Shown here one piece after another: positions 7,267 through 10,269 of a stretch of 10,269 bases of DNA (within the stretch, counting starts at the first letter, position 1; the number at the start of each line of letters is the position of its first letter). The notes under the pieces were generated by a model. It did not search any database. It saw nothing but the letters and a program-made list of their open reading frames with translations, and had not been told where the DNA came from. Position numbers and translations under genes: made by a program. Source of the DNA: Salaquimonas sp. (lineage in GTDB: Bacteria; Pseudomonadota; Alphaproteobacteria; Rhizobiales; Rhizobiaceae); contig JAHEHW010000028.1 of the NCBI GenBank assembly GCA_024639745.1, positions 1 to 10,269 of the forward strand. Direction: 5' to 3'.

Positions 7267-8418
7267 ATGGCCCTGCATTTTACGCGTGAAGAATTCGCCG
7301 CCCGCATGAAGCGGCTGACTGCCGCAATCGCGGAAGAACGGCTCGATGGCATGCTGCTCTTTGCACAGGAAAGCATGTATTGGCTTACTGGCTATGACAC
7401 GTTCGGCTACTGCTTTTTCCAGTGTATGGTGGTCACGAAAACTGGGGACATCACGCTCCTGACCCGCGCTCCCGATCTGAGGCAGGCGCAACATACCTCT
7501 ATCGTAGAAGACATCCGCATCTGGAAGGATGGAGCCGAAGCCAAACCCGAAACCGATCTCAAACAGGTGCTCGAGTCGCTGGGTCTGACCGGGAGCCGCT
7601 TAGGGATCGAGCGCAAGACCGTTGGACTGAACGCGCACCACGGACGGGAGCTTGAGCATTCGCTGCGGGATTTCTGCGAATTGGTCGATGAGTCGCTAAT
7701 GATCGACATGCTCCGTCTGGTGAAATCGGAGGCCGAGATCGATTACTGCCGCACGGCGGGCACGCTCGCCGATGACGCTCTCGATGCAGCAATTAGGACT
7801 GCCGGCGCAGGCGCCAATGAAGGTGATATCCTCGCCGCCATGCATTCGGCGATTTTTTCTCAGGGCGGCGACTATGCCGGCAATGAATTCATAATCGGCT
7901 CCGGTCGCGATGCGCTTTTGTGTCGATACAAGTCAGGTAGACGGACGCTCTCGCAAAACGACCAACTGACTCTTGAATGGGCGGGCGCTTTTGCTCATTA
8001 CCACGCGGCCATGATGCGCACATTGATCATCGGAGAGCCGAGCCCTCGTCACATGGAGCTTTACGAGGCAGCTAGGGCGGCGCTGCTTTCCGTACGTGAT
8101 GCCATGCAATTGGGCAATGCCGTTGCGGATATGTTCGACGCACACGCCAGAACCCTCGATGACGCGGGGCTTTCTGATCACCGGCTGAATGCCTGCGGCT
8201 ATTCCATGGGGGCGTCATTCACACCATGCTGGATGGACCCGCCAATGATATACGCGGATAATCCGGTCGTGATCGAACAGAACATGGTGTTCTTTCATCA
8301 TATGATCATTGCCGATTCAGATAGTGGCACGGCCATGACGCTCGGGCAGAGTTACATAGCAAAATCGGATGGTCCGGAGTGCTTATCGCGCCACGAAATT
8401 GACCTGATCCGATGCTAA
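7267..8418 (+). CDS. M24-fold (creatinase/prolidase-like) protein lacking metal ligands
   Basis: This 383-residue protein has a creatinase-type N-terminal domain (about 1-145, with MLLFAQESMYWLTGYDTFGY) and a C-terminal 'pita-bread' M24 domain (about 155-383). It matches a family I know from rhizobia, usually labelled 'Xaa-Pro peptidase family protein'. My hand alignment places none of the five metal ligands of true aminopeptidase P or prolidase where they should be: first Asp is Glu237 (LEWAG), second Asp is Ala248 (HYHAAMMRT), His is Tyr312 (GYSMG), first Glu is His345 (FFHH), last Glu is Gly360. Creatinase and ectoine hydrolase show that this fold can hydrolyse C-N bonds without metal, so peptidase activity should not be assumed. 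The ATG at 7267 has AAGGTG upstream, 8 bases after the pgeF stop. The substrate is unknown. Confidence 0.85.
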   Translation: MALHFTREEFAARMKRLTAAIAEERLDGMLLFAQESMYWLTGYDTFGYCFFQCMVVTKTGDITLLTRAPDLRQAQHTSIVEDIRIWKDGAEAKPETDLKQVLESLGLTGSRLGIERKTVGLNAHHGRELEHSLRDFCELVDESLMIDMLRLVKSEAEIDYCRTAGTLADDALDAAIRTAGAGANEGDILAAMHSAIFSQGGDYAGNEFIIGSGRDALLCRYKSGRRTLSQNDQLTLEWAGAFAHYHAAMMRTLIIGEPSPRHMELYEAARAALLSVRDAMQLGNAVADMFDAHARTLDDAGLSDHRLNACGYSMGASFTPCWMDPPMIYADNPVVIEQNMVFFHHMIIADSDSGTAMTLGQSYIAKSDGPECLSRHEIDLIRC

Positions 8419-8441
8419 CCGCCACCATGTGGGTCGTACGA

Positions 8442-8465
8442 CGATTCTCGGCTTCGGCGGAATCG
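8442..8465 (+). terminator. Hairpin after the M24 gene, possible terminator or attenuator
   Basis: CGATTC (8442-8447) pairs with GAATCG (8460-8465). Inside, a T-G wobble, a two-base bulge and a GC/GC step close a TTCG tetraloop (8453-8456). It starts 24 bases after the M24 stop and would be a stable RNA stem. No T-run follows, so intrinsic termination is uncertain. It could separate the lgt operon from the lipoprotein gene, or stabilise the 3' end of the operon transcript. Confidence 0.4.
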
Positions 8466-8494
8466 GGTTGCACATGCGTCCTCTGGAGGGTGAA

Positions 8495-8548
8495 ATGCCG
8501 GCAGGCAATTTCCGGGGAAAGCGCGGGTCCATGCGCTTACGAGGGTAA
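8495..8548 (+). CDS. Possible 17-codon leader ORF ahead of the lipoprotein
   Basis: An ATG at 8495 follows a near-ideal ribosome site (GGAGGG, then TGAA) and opens 17 codons, MPAGNFRGKRGSMRLRG, ending in TAA at 8546-8548. That is six bases before the lipoprotein ATG and in the same frame. The ribosome site is stronger than that of the lipoprotein itself (GAGGG, nine-base spacer). The peptide is rich in Arg and Gly and resembles nothing I know. It could be a leader peptide that couples translation to the lipoprotein gene, or simply chance. Confidence 0.3.
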   Translation: MPAGNFRGKRGSMRLRG

Positions 8549-8554
8549 AGATCT

Positions 8555-9193
8555 ATGAAATTTCATGCGATGCTATCCGCCTTTGCGCGAATAACTGGCC
8601 TCAATTTGCTGACCATTCTCGCCATGCTGGCGCTCATCGCGCTTGCCGGATGCAATAGCGGCTCCCTGACAGAAGGGCTCGATAGCGCAAGAAGCGGCAA
8701 TAACCCGAGACCCGCTCAAGGCGTTACCACGAACCAGTCGCAAACGACGGGACCAACTGCATCCGGACAAACCGGACAGCAAACAGCAGCAATATCACCG
8801 GCGCCACTTGCCGGCACGACGGGTACTTCCGTAGCTTTCCTGCCAGTTTCCAATGCCCCTCAAAACGCGGTTACGACACTGGCGCGGTCCATTCGCGATG
8901 CAGCGGAGAGAAACGCCCTTCCTGTAGTGCCTTCCGTCCAGCAAGGGGCTCAATATCAGGTAAAGGGCTATTTCTCGGCTCTCGAAGACGGTTCCGGCAC
9001 CTTGTTGGTCTATGTGTGGGACGTCCTTGATCGCAATAACAAGCGAGTCTACCGGATCAATGGACAGGAACAAGGCGCCTCCAGCGCATCTGACCCGTGG
9101 GCGGCGGTAACACCCCAGATGCTGAACAGTGTCGCCGAATCCACCGTCTCTCAGTTGAAATCCTGGCTTGCTACACGCGGTCAATCTGGCTGA
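8555..9193 (+). CDS. Putative lipoprotein of rhizobial type
   Basis: This 212-residue protein has a clear lipoprotein signal peptide: a short basic start (MKFHAMLSAFAR), a hydrophobic core (LLTILAMLALIAL) and the lipobox LAGC with Cys33 as the lipidated residue. Residues 34 to about 88 form a Ser/Thr/Gln/Gly/Pro-rich linker of low complexity. The rest is a compact domain (VAFLPVSNAP, TTLARSIRDAAERNALPVV, YQVKGYFSAL, TLLVYVWDVLDRNNKRVYRI, SDPWAAVTPQML, and a final helix STVSQLKSWLA). This pattern matches lipoproteins I recognise from rhizobia, but no function is known to me. It resembles small periplasmic mixed alpha/beta domains that ride on lipid anchors. Asn34 at position +2 does not suggest inner-membrane retention by the E. 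coli Asp rule. Lgt upstream would modify it. The start could also be the ATG at 8570. Confidence 0.8.
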   Translation: MKFHAMLSAFARITGLNLLTILAMLALIALAGCNSGSLTEGLDSARSGNNPRPAQGVTTNQSQTTGPTASGQTGQQTAAISPAPLAGTTGTSVAFLPVSNAPQNAVTTLARSIRDAAERNALPVVPSVQQGAQYQVKGYFSALEDGSGTLLVYVWDVLDRNNKRVYRINGQEQGASSASDPWAAVTPQMLNSVAESTVSQLKSWLATRGQSG

Positions 9194-9245
9194 ACCCATC
9201 CCCCATTTCTGTTGAGCCTGTGAATTTTCCAAGGATTCTGGTGTC

Positions 9246-9275
9246 TTCCGGCCATTCATGCATTGAAGGCCAGAA
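9246..9275 (+). promoter_or_regulatory. Interrupted inverted repeat upstream of prs
   Basis: TTC-C-GGCC-A-TTCA (9246-9258) pairs with TGAA-GGCC-A-GAA (9264-9275) around the loop TGCAT. This gives eleven pairs interrupted by one C-A mismatch and one bulged A. It overlaps the -35 box of the putative prs promoter, so it could be an operator. Alternatively it is the 3' hairpin of the lipoprotein transcript, whose stop is 52 bases upstream. No T-run follows it. Confidence 0.4.
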
Positions 9276-9291
9276 AGCCATCGCCTATAGA
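9263..9291 (+). promoter_or_regulatory. Putative sigma70-type promoter of prs
   Basis: TTGAAG (9263-9268) and TATAGA (9286-9291) each match four of six consensus positions and are separated by the ideal 17 bases. Transcription would begin near 9298, giving prs a leader RNA of about 70 bases. This is the best-spaced promoter-like pair I found in the window. It rests on pattern only. Confidence 0.45.
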
Positions 9292-9314
9292 GTGGGCGAA
9301 TTCGCGCGCGCCGG

Positions 9315-9363
9315 CCAGCCAGCGCTTTTGTCGCCCCTGGCTGGTTCGGATCACTGGGGATCC
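9315..9363 (+). promoter_or_regulatory. Two hairpins in the prs leader, the second touching the ribosome site
   Basis: CCAGCCAG (9315-9322) and CTGGCTGG (9337-9344) form a perfect eight-base-pair stem with a 14-base loop, extended by two G-U pairs. Four bases later GGATC (9348-9352) pairs with GATCC (9359-9363) around the loop ACTGGG. The likely Shine-Dalgarno, TGGGGA (9355-9360), ten bases before the prs ATG, lies in that loop and arm. Folding could therefore reduce prs translation. No known riboswitch class is recognisable. Confidence 0.4.
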
Positions 9364-9370
9364 ATTCGTC

Positions 9371-10269
9371 ATGAAGCTTTTTGCCGGAAATTCCAATCGC
9401 CATCTGGCAAACCGGATCTGTTCTTATCTCGATATACAACTCGGCAAAGCCAATGTCCGGCGCTTCGCCGATCAGGAAATCTTCATTGAAATTCTGGAGA
9501 ACGTTCGCGGCGAAGACTGCTTTGTGCTGCAATCGACATCTTACCCTGCAAACGATCATTTGATGGAACTGGTCATCATGATCGATGCGTTGCGACGCGC
9601 TTCCGCCAAACGCATCACGGCGGTGCTTCCCTATTTCGGTTACGCCCGCCAGGATCGCAAGCCGGGCCCGCGCACCCCCATCTCGGCGAAGGTGGTGGCC
9701 AATATGATCACGACGGCAGGTGCAGACCGCATTTTGACCCTGGATTTGCATGCAGCGCAGATCCAGGGTTTTTTCGATATTCCGACGGACAATCTGTTTG
9801 CCGTACCGGTCCTTGCGCGTGATGTGAAAGAGAATTACGCGCTCGAAAACATAATGGTGGTATCTCCGGATGTTGGTGGCGTGGTCAGGGCCCGTGCGCT
9901 TGCCAAGCGGGTGGACGCGATGCTGGCGATCGTTGACAAACGCCGCGACCGGCCGGGCGAGTCCGAAGTCATGAATGTTATCGGTGACGTCTCCGGGAAA
10001 GACTGCATACTGGTTGACGACATTATCGATTCCGGCGGAACCTTGTGTAATGCCGCCGAAGCGCTTCTCGAAAAGGGTGCGACCAGCGTCACGGCCTATA
10101 TCACCCACGGTGTTCTGTCCGGCGGAGCCATATCGCGCATCACCTCCTCGAAACTCAAGGAACTGGTGATCACCGACTCGATTGAGCCGACATCTGCTGT
10201 CGAAACCGCCTCCAATATCCGCGTGGTTTCCGTCGCCGACCTTGTGGGCGAAGCGATCCAGCGGACCGC
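9371..10269 (+). CDS. prs: Ribose-phosphate pyrophosphokinase, 3' end cut by window
   Basis: The frame from the ATG at 9371 stays open to the window edge (299 codons plus two bases). The usual length is about 310, so roughly the last ten residues are missing. The enzyme makes PRPP from ribose 5-phosphate and ATP, feeding purine, pyrimidine, NAD, histidine and tryptophan synthesis in the cytoplasm. Motifs: [13 protein letters not shown] at the start; [19 protein letters not shown] with the ATP-loop region; [14 protein letters not shown]; the ATP-binding [33 protein letters not shown] with the catalytic-site His; the flexible loop [12 protein letters not shown]; and the PRPP-binding loop [15 protein letters not shown]. 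All active-site segments are intact. The start is supported by the conserved N-terminus and by TGGGGA ten bases upstream. It lies 177 bases after the lipoprotein stop, with its own likely promoter. Confidence 0.97.
   Translation, partial: MKLFAGNSNRHLANRICSYLDIQLGKANVRRFADQEIFIEILENVRGEDCFVLQSTSYPANDHLMELVIMIDALRRASAKRITAVLPYFGYARQDRKPGPRTPISAKVVANMITTAGADRILTLDLHAAQIQGFFDIPTDNLFAVPVLARDVKENYALENIMVVSPDVGGVVRARALAKRVDAMLAIVDKRRDRPGESEVMNVIGDVSGKDCILVDDIIDSGGTLCNAAEALLEKGATSVTAYITHGVLSGGAISRITSSKLKELVITDSIEPTSAVETASNIRVVSVADLVGEAIQRT

Noticed and set aside
8795..10108. Minus-strand ORF of 437 codons opposite the lipoprotein and prs
   Set aside because: Its length comes from codon bias of prs and the lipoprotein on the other strand. 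The translation has no domain I recognise, while the plus-strand Prs is unmistakable over the same bases.

Overview
The window looks like chromosomal DNA of an alphaproteobacterium of the order Hyphomicrobiales (Rhizobiales), probably near the Brucella/Ochrobactrum/Phyllobacterium/Mesorhizobium group. This rests on protein sequences I recognise (Prs, Lgt, CsaA, ProC, the metal-less M24 protein, the rhizobial-type lipoprotein) and on a GC content that looks mid-50s by eye. I cannot name the species. No tRNA, rRNA, insertion sequence, phage gene or CRISPR array is visible. The region reads as dense core genome.

Layout. (1) Positions 1-1822, plus strand: the 3' end of an OmpR-family response regulator, then its probable partner, a membrane histidine kinase. 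(2) Positions 1840-3611, minus strand, convergent with the kinase: a probable operon in the order YbjN-domain protein, proC (proline synthesis), csaA (tRNA-binding-fold protein). (3) Positions 3612-3962: a 351-base stretch without a confident gene. It may hold a 40-residue ORF on the minus strand. (4) Positions 3963-4271, minus strand: ubiK, a ubiquinone-synthesis accessory factor, divergent from (5) positions 4464-8418, plus strand: lgt, a midA/NDUFAF7-type methyltransferase, pgeF, and an M24 'pita-bread' protein that has lost its metal ligands. The first two overlap by ATGA and the other gaps are 36 and 8 bases, so this is probably one operon. (6) Positions 8555-9193: a small lipoprotein. 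(7) From 9371 to the window edge: prs (PRPP synthetase), cut about ten codons before its expected end and preceded by a structured 177-base leader with a plausible sigma70-type promoter.

How the genes connect. Lgt lipidates lipoproteins such as the one encoded downstream. PgeF is an editing enzyme for cell-wall precursors. UbiK and MidA both serve respiration, through quinone synthesis and complex I assembly. ProC and Prs are central biosynthetic enzymes.

I see no convincing new multi-gene system. The points most worth a second look are the metal-ligand-free M24 protein, the structured prs leader, the hairpin and 17-codon mini-ORF ahead of the lipoprotein, the possible 40-residue protein at 3762-3884, the inverted repeat holding both convergent stop codons, and the unusual H-box of the kinase.
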